From Gammaproteobacteria bacterium (GTDB lineage Bacteria > Pseudomonadota > Gammaproteobacteria > Pseudomonadales > Azotimanducaceae): a DNA stretch of 64,000 nt. This document shows, one piece after another, positions 9,565-17,938 of the stretch. Both the position numbers and the translations under genes were made by a program. The notes beneath the pieces were generated by a model. It did not search any database. It saw nothing but the letters and a program-made list of their open reading frames with translations, and had not been told where the DNA came from. Where the stretch lies: positions 61,567 through 125,566 of the forward strand of contig JAJFKA010000182.1 in NCBI GenBank assembly GCA_021773555.1. Direction: 5' to 3'. The first letter of the stretch is position 1. Each line of letters opens with the position of its first letter.

Positions 9565-10074
9565 TTATTCCTGATCAACCGGGGCAAATCCCTCATAGCT
9601 CACCTCGAGGATTCTTACTCCCAGGGCGCCCAGGGGGCGCTCGACAATTACCTCATCGCCCGTTCGTTTACCGAGCAGACTTTTTGCCATTGGCGATTCG
9701 AGGCTTATCCAGCCTTTTTTCATATCGAATTCATCAGCACCGACGATTCGAATTTCACTGACATTACCTGCTTCGTCCTCGAGTCTCGCCCAGGCGCCGA
9801 AGAAGATTTTTTCTCGATCATCGGGTTTACGCTCGACGATTTCCAGATTGTCCAGACGCTTGGTCAGATAGCGGATGCGCTTGTCAATCTCGCGTAACTG
9901 GCGCTTGCCATAGATATAGTCGGCATTCTCAGAGCGGTCGCCCAGTGCCGCTGCTGCGGATACCTTGCTGGTTACCTCCGGTCGGGTCACTCGCCAGATA
10001 TGGTTGAGTTCATCACGCAGGGTTCTGGCCCCCTGGGGGGTGATGTAGATTTTGAAACTCAAAGCAATGCCCAA
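9565..10074 (-). CDS. greB: Transcription elongation factor GreB
   Basis: A 169-residue Gre factor that stimulates RNA polymerase to cleave backtracked transcripts. The N-terminal coiled coil contains ALGDRSENADYIYGKRQLREIDKRIRYLTKRL, whose DRSENADY tip and Arg-rich patch are GreB features; the C-terminal FKBP-like domain contains ESPMAKSLLGKRTGDEV. Two TTG starts are possible: 10074, and 10062, which overlaps the dgkA stop as TTGA and would give the more usual MSFKIYITPQG start. I list the longer. It ends six bases from the hisC start, so dgkA-greB-hisC-tcyP look like one transcript. Confidence 0.93.
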   Translation of the reverse strand: MGIALSFKIYITPQGARTLRDELNHIWRVTRPEVTSKVSAAAALGDRSENADYIYGKRQLREIDKRIRYLTKRLDNLEIVERKPDDREKIFFGAWARLEDEAGNVSEIRIVGADEFDMKKGWISLESPMAKSLLGKRTGDEVIVERPLGALGVRILEVSYEGFAPVDQE

Positions 10075-10460
10075 CGGTCGATGATCAATGCACCCCAGAC
10101 GGCGACCACAATGGTAAGCGCGATGAACACTGCAGCTGAGCCATAATCTTTGGCGCGAGCTGAAAGCTCATGTCGTTCCGGTCCAATCCTGTCGACGGCA
10201 GATTCCACCGCAGAATTAAGCAATTCGACCACCAGAACCAACAGTAATGACACCAGCATCGCCGCGAAATCGAGCACCGACCTTGCGATCCAGATTGCCA
10301 CTGGTATCAGCACGATTAATAATGCCAGTTCCTGCCTGAATGCCGACTCATGGCGGACCGCGGCTACCATCCCCAGCAGGGAAAATCGCGCTGCATTACG
10401 AAAATGTGCGAATCCGGTATTGGTGTGCTTGTCAAAGACAGGAGGCTGGTCGTCACGCAT
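10059..10460 (-). CDS. dgkA: Diacylglycerol kinase
   Basis: A 133-residue integral membrane kinase that phosphorylates diacylglycerol left over from membrane-derived glycan synthesis. Three membrane helices are visible, and the family signature ELLNSAVESAVDRIGPERHE, followed by AKDYGSAAVF, carries the catalytic acidic residues. It is the first gene of a probable dgkA-greB-hisC-tcyP unit and is divergent from clpB. Confidence 0.94.
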   Translation of the reverse strand: MRDDQPPVFDKHTNTGFAHFRNAARFSLLGMVAAVRHESAFRQELALLIVLIPVAIWIARSVLDFAAMLVSLLLVLVVELLNSAVESAVDRIGPERHELSARAKDYGSAAVFIALTIVVAVWGALIIDRWALL

Positions 10461-10528
10461 TATAGGTTTGCATCAATGGGTCGATATAGGAAAGGCGACA
10501 AACTGCCATAGGCATCCGGTTAACGCAA

Positions 10529-10557
10529 CTTGAATCAGCCCCACTTGTCCCCACTAT
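10529..10557 (+). promoter_or_regulatory. Sigma-32 (heat-shock) type promoter of clpB
   Basis: CTTGAA at 10529-10534 is followed after 14 bases by CCCCACTAT at 10549-10557. This is close to the sigma-32 consensus (CTTGAA, 13-15 bases, CCCCATNT). It lies 37 bases before the clpB start, in the usual place for a heat-shock promoter. The match is by eye; RpoH itself is not in the window. Confidence 0.75.
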
Positions 10558-10593
10558 AGCTGGCAGAATGAATCTTTTATCGAGGCGTTGATC

Positions 10594-13170
10594 ATGCGTA
10601 TTGAGAAATTTACCAGCAAACTGCAGGAGGCACTCTCTGATGCCCAGTCGCTGGCGGTTGGTAATGACCATAACTACCTGCAACCGGTCCATTTGATCCT
10701 GGCACTGCTGAACCAGAAAGGGGGCTCCACCAGACCACTGTTGGCGCAGATGGGTGTCGATGTCGCCAAATTTCGGGAAGAACTCGACCATCTTGTTAAA
10801 GAATTACCGAAGGTAAAAGAAAATCTTGGTGACGTGCAAATGTCGCCGGAATTAGGGCGGCTGCTGAATCTTGCAGATAAGAATGCGCAGGATCGTGGCG
10901 ATCAGTTCATTTCCAGTGAGGTTGTCTTACTCACGGCACTGGAGGACAAAGCTGAACTCGGTGGGCTGTTTAATCGTTATGGCATCAGGAAAGAGTCACT
11001 TGCACGGGTGATTGATCAGGTAAGGGGAGGGGAAAATGTTAATGACCCCAATGCCGAAGACTCCCGCCAGGCACTGGAAAAATACACCATCAATCTGACC
11101 GAGCGGGCGGAGCAGGGCAAGCTCGATCCGGTCATTGGCAGGGACGACGAAATTCGTCGTACGATCCAGGTATTGCAACGCCGCACCAAGAACAATCCGG
11201 TTCTGATCGGGGAAGCGGGGGTCGGTAAAACGGCCATTGTCGAGGGTCTGGCGCAACGGATTATCAATGGGGAGGTGCCTGAGAGCCTGCGCGACAAGAA
11301 AATCCTGGCGCTGGACATGGGCTCCCTGATTGCGGGAGCCAAATTCCGCGGAGAATTTGAGGAGCGCCTTAAATCGGTCCTCAACGAACTGGGTCGCGAA
11401 GAAGGCCGCGTCATCCTGTTTATTGATGAATTACACACCATGGTCGGTGCCGGTAAGGCAGAAGGCGCGATGGATGCGAGTAATATGTTGAAGCCCGCCC
11501 TTGCCAGAGGTGAATTGCACTGCGTTGGTGCCACCACCCTGGATGAGTATCGCCAGTACATTGAAGCCGATGCGGCGCTTGAGCGTCGCTTCCAGAAGGT
11601 GCAGGTTGATGAGCCGAGCGTCGACGATACCATCGCCATACTGCGTGGATTGAAAGAGCGTTATGAGCTTCATCACGCGGTGGACATTACCGACCCGGCA
11701 ATTATCGCAGCGGCAAAGCTTTCCCATCGGTACATTTCCGACCGGCAATTGCCGGACAAGGCAATTGATTTGATTGATGAAGCAGCGAGCCTGATCCGGA
11801 TGGAGATGGACTCCAAGCCAGAGGACATGGATCGACTGGAACGCAGACTTATCCAGTACAAGATCGAACGTGAGGCGTTGAAAAAAGAAACCGATGAAGG
11901 CTCGATTCAGCGATTGGTGGATCTGGACGAATCCATCGGAACGCTGGAAAAAGAATACGCGGACCTGGACGAAATCTGGAATTCAGAAAAAACCGCGCTG
12001 CTGGGTGCCCAGCATATAAAGGAAGAACTCGAAGCTGCCAGGCTCGACATGGAGACGGCAAGACGAGCGGGTGATCTGACCAGAATGTCAGAGTTACAGT
12101 ATGGGGAAATCCCAAGCCTTGAAAAGCAACTGGAGGCGGCCGCAAAGACAGATACGAGTTCGATGACCTTGTTACGGAACAAGGTCACTGAAGAAGAAAT
12201 TGCGGAGGTTGTGTCCAAATGGACCGGCATACCGGTTTCGAAGATGCTCGAAGGTGAGAAGGAAAAGTTGTTGCATCTTGAAGAAGAACTTCACAAGCAG
12301 GTCATCGGTCAGGCTGAGGCAGTCAACGCGGTATCAAACGCCGTCAGGCGATCACGCGCAGGCCTGTCGGACCCGAATCGTCCGAATGGGTCGTTTTTAT
12401 TCCTCGGGCCAACCGGGGTCGGCAAAACGGAGCTTTGCAAAACCCTGGCACGGTTTCTGTTCGATACCGAGGAAGCCATGGTGCGCATCGACATGTCAGA
12501 GTTTATGGAAAAACACTCGGTGGCAAGGCTCATTGGAGCGCCCCCTGGTTATGTTGGTTATGAAGAAGGCGGTTACCTGACAGAACTGGTGAGACGCAAG
12601 CCCTATTCGGTCATTCTTTTGGATGAGATCGAAAAAGCACATCCGGATGTATTTAACATCCTGTTGCAGGTCCTTGATGACGGTCGACTGACGGACGGTC
12701 ACGGACGGACCGTGGATTTCAAGAACACCGTCCTGGTAATGACCTCAAACCTGGGTTCTGATCTCATCCAGACGCTCGCTGGCGAAGCGCAGTACGATGA
12801 TATGAAAGAAGCAGTTCTGGGTGTGGTTGCCAGCCACTTCAGACCGGAATTTCTGAATCGTGTCGATGATGTTGTGGTATTCCACCCACTTGCCCGGGAG
12901 CAGCTCAAGGACATCGCGAGGATTCAACTGGGCATTCTGCAGGACCGTATCAAGGAATCGGATATCTGTATTCAGTTTGGGGCCGATGCGCTGGAATTCA
13001 TTGCGGAGACAGGATACGACCCTGTGTATGGAGCCAGACCCCTGAAACGTGCCATACAGCGTTATGTTGAAAACCCGCTGGCGCAGGAACTGCTTGCTGG
13101 CCACTTCAAAGGTGGCGACAAGATTCTGGTTAGCAGGGACGATGATGGCCTGGGGTTCAGAACGGCGTGA
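10594..13170 (+). CDS. clpB: ATP-dependent disaggregase ClpB
   Basis: An 858-residue Hsp100 chaperone that extracts polypeptides from aggregates together with DnaK. The order is an N-domain, first AAA+ module with Walker A GEAGVGKT at residues 206-213, the ClpB-specific coiled-coil middle domain (about 405-520), and a second AAA+ module with Walker A GPTGVGKT at 605-612. The middle domain separates it from ClpA. The start is the ATG at 10594 ([11 protein letters not shown]); an in-frame TTG lies two codons earlier. Regulation by heat shock is supported by the promoter at 10529. Cytosolic. Confidence 0.97.
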   Translation: MRIEKFTSKLQEALSDAQSLAVGNDHNYLQPVHLILALLNQKGGSTRPLLAQMGVDVAKFREELDHLVKELPKVKENLGDVQMSPELGRLLNLADKNAQDRGDQFISSEVVLLTALEDKAELGGLFNRYGIRKESLARVIDQVRGGENVNDPNAEDSRQALEKYTINLTERAEQGKLDPVIGRDDEIRRTIQVLQRRTKNNPVLIGEAGVGKTAIVEGLAQRIINGEVPESLRDKKILALDMGSLIAGAKFRGEFEERLKSVLNELGREEGRVILFIDELHTMVGAGKAEGAMDASNMLKPALARGELHCVGATTLDEYRQYIEADAALERRFQKVQVDEPSVDDTIAILRGLKERYELHHAVDITDPAIIAAAKLSHRYISDRQLPDKAIDLIDEAASLIRMEMDSKPEDMDRLERRLIQYKIEREALKKETDEGSIQRLVDLDESIGTLEKEYADLDEIWNSEKTALLGAQHIKEELEAARLDMETARRAGDLTRMSELQYGEIPSLEKQLEAAAKTDTSSMTLLRNKVTEEEIAEVVSKWTGIPVSKMLEGEKEKLLHLEEELHKQVIGQAEAVNAVSNAVRRSRAGLSDPNRPNGSFLFLGPTGVGKTELCKTLARFLFDTEEAMVRIDMSEFMEKHSVARLIGAPPGYVGYEEGGYLTELVRRKPYSVILLDEIEKAHPDVFNILLQVLDDGRLTDGHGRTVDFKNTVLVMTSNLGSDLIQTLAGEAQYDDMKEAVLGVVASHFRPEFLNRVDDVVVFHPLAREQLKDIARIQLGILQDRIKESDICIQFGADALEFIAETGYDPVYGARPLKRAIQRYVENPLAQELLAGHFKGGDKILVSRDDDGLGFRTA

Positions 13171-13183
13171 TCTGCGTTACGAC

Positions 13184-13255
13184 TACTGTATAAAGTACTG
13201 TATAAAAGCACTGTACATGCACCCAGTAATCATTATACTGGGTGTTTATACAGTA
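13184..13255 (+). promoter_or_regulatory. SOS-box-like nested inverted/direct repeat operator
   Basis: Two tandem 12-mers, TACTGTATAAAG (13184-13195) and TACTGTATAAAA (13196-13207), are followed at 13245-13255 by the exact inverse TTTATACAGTA. The segment 13236-13255 has a TACTG half site and an ACAGTA half site in LexA-box spacing (CTGG-N8-ACAG), and 13211-13226 has CTGT-N8-CCAG. A possible promoter, TGTACA (13212) and TATACT (13234) with 16-base spacing, lies inside. It precedes the gene at 13273. LexA control is inferred from resemblance to the E. coli-type CTGT-N8-ACAG box; no half-site pair is a perfect match. Confidence 0.5.
13220..13244 (+). terminator. Hairpin downstream of clpB
   Basis: CACCCAGTA (13220-13228) and its exact inverse TACTGGGTG (13236-13244) form a 9-bp stem with a 7-base loop, followed by TTTAT. 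It lies 50 bases after the clpB stop and could end that transcript, but the T tract is short. It overlaps the operator-like region of the next gene, so it may be regulatory rather than a terminator. Confidence 0.4.
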
Positions 13256-13272
13256 TTCGGACGAGGTGGACT

Positions 13273-13707
13273 ATGACTATCGACCATTCACTTATGAATC
13301 ATGCGCTTATCAATCACGGACTCATCAACCAGGGGCTCATCAACGCTGGGCATCTGGATCAATTACATTCGAATCGTTCACTTTCAGATCAGTCACATTC
13401 AGATCAGTCACATTCGAACCCCGATCCACTAATTGATCTGGATTCCTCCGGTAGTTTGACTCCGAACGAGCCCGTTTCGAAGACGTTGGTCACCCAGACC
13501 GCAGTGGCTATCAAGCACTCGGAAATGGCCATGCGTGCTGCCAGGGCAATGCGCCGATCAAAACAGAAGAAGCGAACGGGTCGGGCAGTATGCCATCACC
13601 TGAGGATGATGCTGGCCGCTAACGGCCAGGGATTAGCGCATCGCATGGCGAGCGTTGAACCTCGCGGACAGAGCCCTCAGGAAAATCAGTTTAGTCTTAC
13701 TTTCTAG
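13273..13707 (+). CDS. Orphan protein with repetitive N-terminus, possible SOS-regulated gene
   Basis: A 144-residue protein I do not recognise. The ATG has a strong ribosome site, GAGGTGG at 13263-13269. Residues 9-27 are built of short repeats (LINHG, LINQG, LINAG) and residues 31-50 of SHSDQ-type repeats, mirrored by direct repeats in the DNA. Residues 75-125 form a basic, possibly helical stretch with MAMRAARAMRRSKQKKR and HHLRMM. No signal peptide or membrane segment is seen. The operator-like repeat upstream suggests DNA-damage control, and small damage-induced cell-division inhibitors are one possible class, but nothing in the protein proves this. Confidence 0.65.
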   Translation: MTIDHSLMNHALINHGLINQGLINAGHLDQLHSNRSLSDQSHSDQSHSNPDPLIDLDSSGSLTPNEPVSKTLVTQTAVAIKHSEMAMRAARAMRRSKQKKRTGRAVCHHLRMMLAANGQGLAHRMASVEPRGQSPQENQFSLTF

Positions 13708-13762
13708 ACTTTCCTGCCAGTCTTACTTCCCCAGGCTCACTGTCTATCTGAATGGCGGTTTC

Positions 13763-14923
13763 CTACCGCTTCCAGATTTTGACATCTCTGAGCCACGGGA
13801 GATGGGCAGCGCTTTCGATGAGCTGTTGTTCGAATTCGCGGGTATTTGGATGCTCCGTCTGTCCCGCGGTTATGGTACCGTCCAGAAACAGCTCCACATT
13901 GATGACACCATCAAGGTAGTGCAGCTTCATCCGCTCGACATCCTGCTCCGCCACCATGGGCTGCCAGGCTTTGGTCAGTGCCCTGGTGACGACATTGCGT
14001 AGCGGTGGCATCTGCATCACGTCTTTGTCAACATCATCTTCTGCATCGATGTGCACAGTGACATCACTGATTTCATTGAATCTGGTCTTCAGTTGGTAAC
14101 AGACCCAGTCGCCAATATGGTGTCCCTCGGTCACGCTGATGGTTGGGTCTACCTGCAGATGGAGTTCGAGGATGACGAATGGACCCATTCTTCGAGTGCG
14201 CAGGCTGTGCACGTCAAGCACCCCGTCAGCCTGCTGGACCGTCTCTTTGATGCTGCGTACATAGGTTTCCGACAGGGCGGTATCCACAAGTTCAACGACG
14301 CTTTCCTTGATGAGCTTGTAACCGATCAAGGCGATCATCAGCGCGACACCGATTGCGGCGACCATTTCCAGCCAGATAACGCCCATCATGGCACCACTCA
14401 CACCGATCAGCACGATGATCGACGACAATGCATCGCTGCGATGATGCCAGGCGTTCCCGATCAGCAATTTTGAACTCAGTCTGTCGCCGAGTTTTCTGGT
14501 GATTTGATACAGCCATTCTTTTGCGCCGATTGATATTCCCGCCACGACCAGTGCCGGCCAGGCAGGAATCGGGATGCGCTCCAGCTCAGTTAAACGGACG
14601 ACACTGTCATAAATAAGGGAGCCTGCAACAACGAGGAGTACGCTACCCAGTATCAGTGTCCCCATGGTTTCGAATCTTGCATGACCATAGGGATGTTCAT
14701 CATCCGGTTCCTCCGCTCCCGCTCGATTCAGGAACCAGACCAGAATATCTGTCGCAAGATCTGACAGGGAGTGAATGCCATCAGCAATCAGCGCATGTGA
14801 GTTGGCCAGCCAGCCGACGGTTACCTTGACCACCCCGAGCAGGAGATCAACGATTCCGCTTTTGACCAGCAGTCTCGGTGCTTCGTCGCTGGGTGTTGAT
14901 ATCGCGATATGATTTTTCCTCAA
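13763..14923 (-). CDS. Cation diffusion facilitator (divalent metal efflux) with C-terminal extension
   Basis: A 386-residue CDF transporter exporting divalent metals against protons. Membrane-site motifs are HSLSD in helix 2 (DGIHSLSDLATD) and HHRSD in helix 5 (AWHHRSDALSS), the pattern of FieF-like members. A cytoplasmic domain follows (DGVLDVHSLRTRRMGP, HIGDWV, VTVHIDAEDD). About 85 residues extend beyond the usual end, with RMKLHYLDGVINVELFLDG resembling another small ferredoxin-like domain. No His-rich loop is present, so iron, zinc and manganese remain open. It is convergent with the orphan gene at 13273. Confidence 0.9.
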   Translation of the reverse strand: MRKNHIAISTPSDEAPRLLVKSGIVDLLLGVVKVTVGWLANSHALIADGIHSLSDLATDILVWFLNRAGAEEPDDEHPYGHARFETMGTLILGSVLLVVAGSLIYDSVVRLTELERIPIPAWPALVVAGISIGAKEWLYQITRKLGDRLSSKLLIGNAWHHRSDALSSIIVLIGVSGAMMGVIWLEMVAAIGVALMIALIGYKLIKESVVELVDTALSETYVRSIKETVQQADGVLDVHSLRTRRMGPFVILELHLQVDPTISVTEGHHIGDWVCYQLKTRFNEISDVTVHIDAEDDVDKDVMQMPPLRNVVTRALTKAWQPMVAEQDVERMKLHYLDGVINVELFLDGTITAGQTEHPNTREFEQQLIESAAHLPWLRDVKIWKR

Positions 14924-14950
14924 AAATGATCGATCGACTAGTCTAACGTT

Positions 14951-15730
14951 TTAACCCGGAAAGGTGGCGGTCAGGACGAAAATACGATGGGGAATATTTA
15001 ATGGATCTCCTGGAAACCCGGTGACCAGCATCTCGCTCAACTGATCATCGAAGCGTTGTACTGCCACTGGACTGAGGGTCGCGGCAATGCCTGCGCTTGC
15101 CCGTATCCTGCCGCGCCAGCCCACGTGTGAATAGCTCGCAGCTTCATCAAAAGTGAATGACACAAGGTCCTCAAATCCGGCTTCCCCCAGATCGCGAAAA
15201 CACGCAGGGTGAATCCCAAACTGATTACCACCTCGCCAGGCAGGGTTATGTTGCTCAATTAACTCCTCCGTGCGCCGAACGACATTGCCATTCAGTGGGA
15301 TCCAGTCGAAATAGGTGATTAGCACGATCCCGCCGGGCTTTAGGATCCGCTTTATTTCGTGACATGTGGCAACGCCATCAAACCAGTGCCAGCATTGTCC
15401 TGCGGAGACAATGTCAACACTGCTATCAGATAGCCCGGTCGCCTCGGCGGTGGCCAGTCGATAGTCAATCTGGGCCTCTGGAGTATTTAGCAGGCGCGCT
15501 GAAGCTAACATCTCTGGTGACGAATCGATACCGATCACCTCATTACCCATAGCGGTCAAACCTCTTGCCAGGGCGCCGGTGCCGGTACCCAGGTCAACGA
15601 CCGAAGCGTGGTCGCAGGCAATGTCTCGGGCTGCTAGCGCGTCATACATAGACTGTGGGAAGCCTAATCGGTGCGTGAGATAATCATCGGCGGTTTTACC
15701 GAAATCGGCGTTCTCGACAGGCATTTTCAT
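14951..15730 (-). CDS. Class I SAM-dependent methyltransferase
   Basis: A 259-residue Rossmann methyltransferase. Motif I is VVDLGTGTGALARGL, motif II GIDSSPEML, and the later QCWHWFD and ILKPGGIVLI segments fit the Methyltransf_11 type; the N-terminal FGKTADDYLTHRLGFPQSMYDAL resembles small-molecule methyltransferases. The frame is open to 15946, but the ATG at 15730 is preferred since the upstream part overlaps the divergent oxidoreductase and looks non-coding. An ATG at 15757 is also possible. Substrate unknown. Confidence 0.82.
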   Translation of the reverse strand: MKMPVENADFGKTADDYLTHRLGFPQSMYDALAARDIACDHASVVDLGTGTGALARGLTAMGNEVIGIDSSPEMLASARLLNTPEAQIDYRLATAEATGLSDSSVDIVSAGQCWHWFDGVATCHEIKRILKPGGIVLITYFDWIPLNGNVVRRTEELIEQHNPAWRGGNQFGIHPACFRDLGEAGFEDLVSFTFDEAASYSHVGWRGRIRASAGIAATLSPVAVQRFDDQLSEMLVTGFPGDPLNIPHRIFVLTATFPG

Positions 15731-15793
15731 TGTGGACTCGCAGGATGTTTCGATCATTATAGGAAAACCGGGGACTATTTGTGGGGGACATTG

Positions 15794-16912
15794 ATGGATC
15801 ATGTTGATAGCTGCGTTATCGGCGCCGGGGTGGTTGGCCTTGCGATTGCCCGGACGATTGCGCAGAGCGGCAGGGAGTGCCTCGTGCTGGATTCCGAGGC
15901 GAGTGTCGGCCAGGGGGTCAGCAGCCGTAACAGTGAGGTTATCCATGCGGGAATCTATTACCCCGCCGGGAGTCTGAAGGCAGGTTTTTGCGTCACCGGG
16001 AAAGCGCTTTTATACACGTTCTGTCAGCAACGGCACATTGCCTTTAGTCGTTGTGGAAAGCTTATTGTTGCGACCGAAGCAAATGAGGAAGCGACCCTTG
16101 AAGGTATACTTGGCAAAGCCCGTGCTAACAACGTACAGGACCTCGAACTCTGGTCTGCCAGTAAAATTGCAGACCATGAACCGCAGGTGAGGGCAACGCT
16201 TGGATTGTTCTCACCATCGACCGGCATTGTTAGTGCGCACGAATTGATGAATGCGTTACTGACGGATCTCGAACACGCAGGGGGTGGATTCGTCGGTAAC
16301 ACAGCAGTTGAAACCGCGCTCATCGAACCTGGCCGATTTATTCTGAAATGCAACCTTGCACAGGAAAGCTACGAATTTTCCTGTCGAAATCTGATTAATG
16401 CCTGCGGACTTGGAGCACAAAGTCTCGCGACCGCCATCCACGGTGACGCTGGTTCGATTCCTGCCCTGCACTACTGCAAAGGCAGCTATTTTTCGTTTTC
16501 CGGGAAAAGCCCATTTTCGCGATTGATTTACCCGGTTCCTGAAGCATCCGGTGCCGGTCTGGGTGTACATGCCACTATCGATACCGGTGGCCAATTGAAG
16601 TTTGGTCCGGATGTTGAGTATGTGGATAAGCCTGACTATGTCGTCAGCATGGAACATGCTGAAAAGTACTACAAAGCTATTAGGCGATATTTTCCGGGTC
16701 TGAAGACAGGTGATCTTGTCCCCGGGTACGCCGGTATACGACCCAAACTACAGGGACCAGATGATCCGCCAGCGGACTTCGTCATTCATTCCAGCAAGGA
16801 CCATGGTGTGGATCGGCTAATACATCTGTTTGGCATTGAATCCCCGGGTTTGACTTCATCCCTGGCAATAGCGGAACATATTCTGACCCTGCTCGATAAA
16901 TATGATGCTTGA
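15794..16912 (+). CDS. FAD-dependent oxidoreductase, L-2-hydroxyglutarate dehydrogenase (LhgO)-like
   Basis: A 372-residue DAO-family flavoprotein. The N-terminal dinucleotide motif is VIGAGVVGLAIARTIAQSG, followed by SSRNSEVIHAGIYYPAGSLKAGFC, a segment typical of the L2HGDH/LhgO branch. The C-terminal part has the FAD contact GYAGIRPKLQGP and IESPGLTSSLAIAE. The ATG at 15794 has GGGGGA six bases upstream. Relatives oxidise L-2-hydroxyglutarate to 2-oxoglutarate and pass electrons to quinones. Its neighbourhood of glyoxylate/CoA-ester enzymes leaves another 2-hydroxy acid as a possible substrate. Confidence 0.82.
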   Translation: MDHVDSCVIGAGVVGLAIARTIAQSGRECLVLDSEASVGQGVSSRNSEVIHAGIYYPAGSLKAGFCVTGKALLYTFCQQRHIAFSRCGKLIVATEANEEATLEGILGKARANNVQDLELWSASKIADHEPQVRATLGLFSPSTGIVSAHELMNALLTDLEHAGGGFVGNTAVETALIEPGRFILKCNLAQESYEFSCRNLINACGLGAQSLATAIHGDAGSIPALHYCKGSYFSFSGKSPFSRLIYPVPEASGAGLGVHATIDTGGQLKFGPDVEYVDKPDYVVSMEHAEKYYKAIRRYFPGLKTGDLVPGYAGIRPKLQGPDDPPADFVIHSSKDHGVDRLIHLFGIESPGLTSSLAIAEHILTLLDKYDA

Positions 16913-16968
16913 CCCTGTTGCAACACGAGGGTCGAAACTGGCCTCACGAAAACTCAAGTTTACCCACT

Positions 16969-17910
16969 ATGCATAGCCATTCAGGTACGAATCACAGTCA
17001 CTCACACCATGATCACGGTGTAACTGCTGGCAGTGTGACTGCTGACAGTGTAAATATGGCTTTCATTATCGCGGTCGTTGCTAACCTGCTGTTCACTGTG
17101 TTCGAGGCAGTCTATGCGGTACTCGCCAACTCAGTGAGCTTGTTGGGCGATGCGGGACATAACCTGTCAGATGTATTGGGACTGCTCTTTGCCTGGGGCG
17201 CTACCTACCTCGCCACCAGAAAAACCAGTGACCTGTATAGTTACGGTTATCGCAGAACCACAATTCTCGCCGCCATTCTGAACGCATTCGTTCTGGTCTT
17301 TGCCGCTTTCTACATAGCCTATGAATCCCTCGATAAGTTTTTCACGCCGACCCCTGTAAGTGAGATCGCAATGATGGTAGTTGCAGGCATTGGAATTGTC
17401 GTTAACGCCGGTACCGCTATGCTCTTCATCAAGAGCAGGAAGGACGATCTGAATCTGCGGGGTGCTTTTCTGCATCTTGCATATGACGCGTTGATATCTG
17501 CCGGTGTGGTAGTGGGTGCGATTGTAATTTACTTTACCGGCTGGCTCTGGGTGGATGCTGTTCTGGGACTATTGATTGTGCTGGTTATTCTCGGTGGTAC
17601 CTGGGGTTTGTTGCGTGATTCTGTCAACCTGATTATCGATGCGGTTCCGCAGAATATCGATCGCAGTGCCGTCCAGGTGTATCTTCAGGGGATTGGCGGA
17701 GTAACCCAGGTCCATGATCTGCATATCTGGGCTATGAGCACTTATGAAAATTGCCTCACAGCACATCTGGTGATGCCTGAAAATACTCTGTGGGACAGCG
17801 GTGATGGTTATGCGATTATCAGTGATTCACTTCGAGAGCGATTCAATATTCATCACGTGACCTTGCAGGTTGAGAAGGATCTTGAGTGTTCAACGCAGGA
17901 TTGTGATTGA
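16969..17910 (+). CDS. CDF zinc transporter, CzcD/ZitB type
   Basis: A cation diffusion facilitator with a His-rich N-terminus (MHSHSGTNHSHSHHDHG), six membrane helices, the helix-2 site GDAGHNLSDVLG and helix-5 site HLAYDALIS, and a C-terminal domain with VTQVHDLHIWAMS. This arrangement is that of SLC30/ZitB/CzcD zinc (or cobalt/cadmium) exporters and differs from the FieF-like gene at 13763. The ATG at 16969 begins the His-rich tract; an in-frame TTG at 16909 overlaps the upstream stop. A terminal STQDCD carries one more Cys. Confidence 0.9.
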   Translation: MHSHSGTNHSHSHHDHGVTAGSVTADSVNMAFIIAVVANLLFTVFEAVYAVLANSVSLLGDAGHNLSDVLGLLFAWGATYLATRKTSDLYSYGYRRTTILAAILNAFVLVFAAFYIAYESLDKFFTPTPVSEIAMMVVAGIGIVVNAGTAMLFIKSRKDDLNLRGAFLHLAYDALISAGVVVGAIVIYFTGWLWVDAVLGLLIVLVILGGTWGLLRDSVNLIIDAVPQNIDRSAVQVYLQGIGGVTQVHDLHIWAMSTYENCLTAHLVMPENTLWDSGDGYAIISDSLRERFNIHHVTLQVEKDLECSTQDCD

Positions 17911-17938
17911 ATACGGCAACATTATTTAAGGAAATTCT

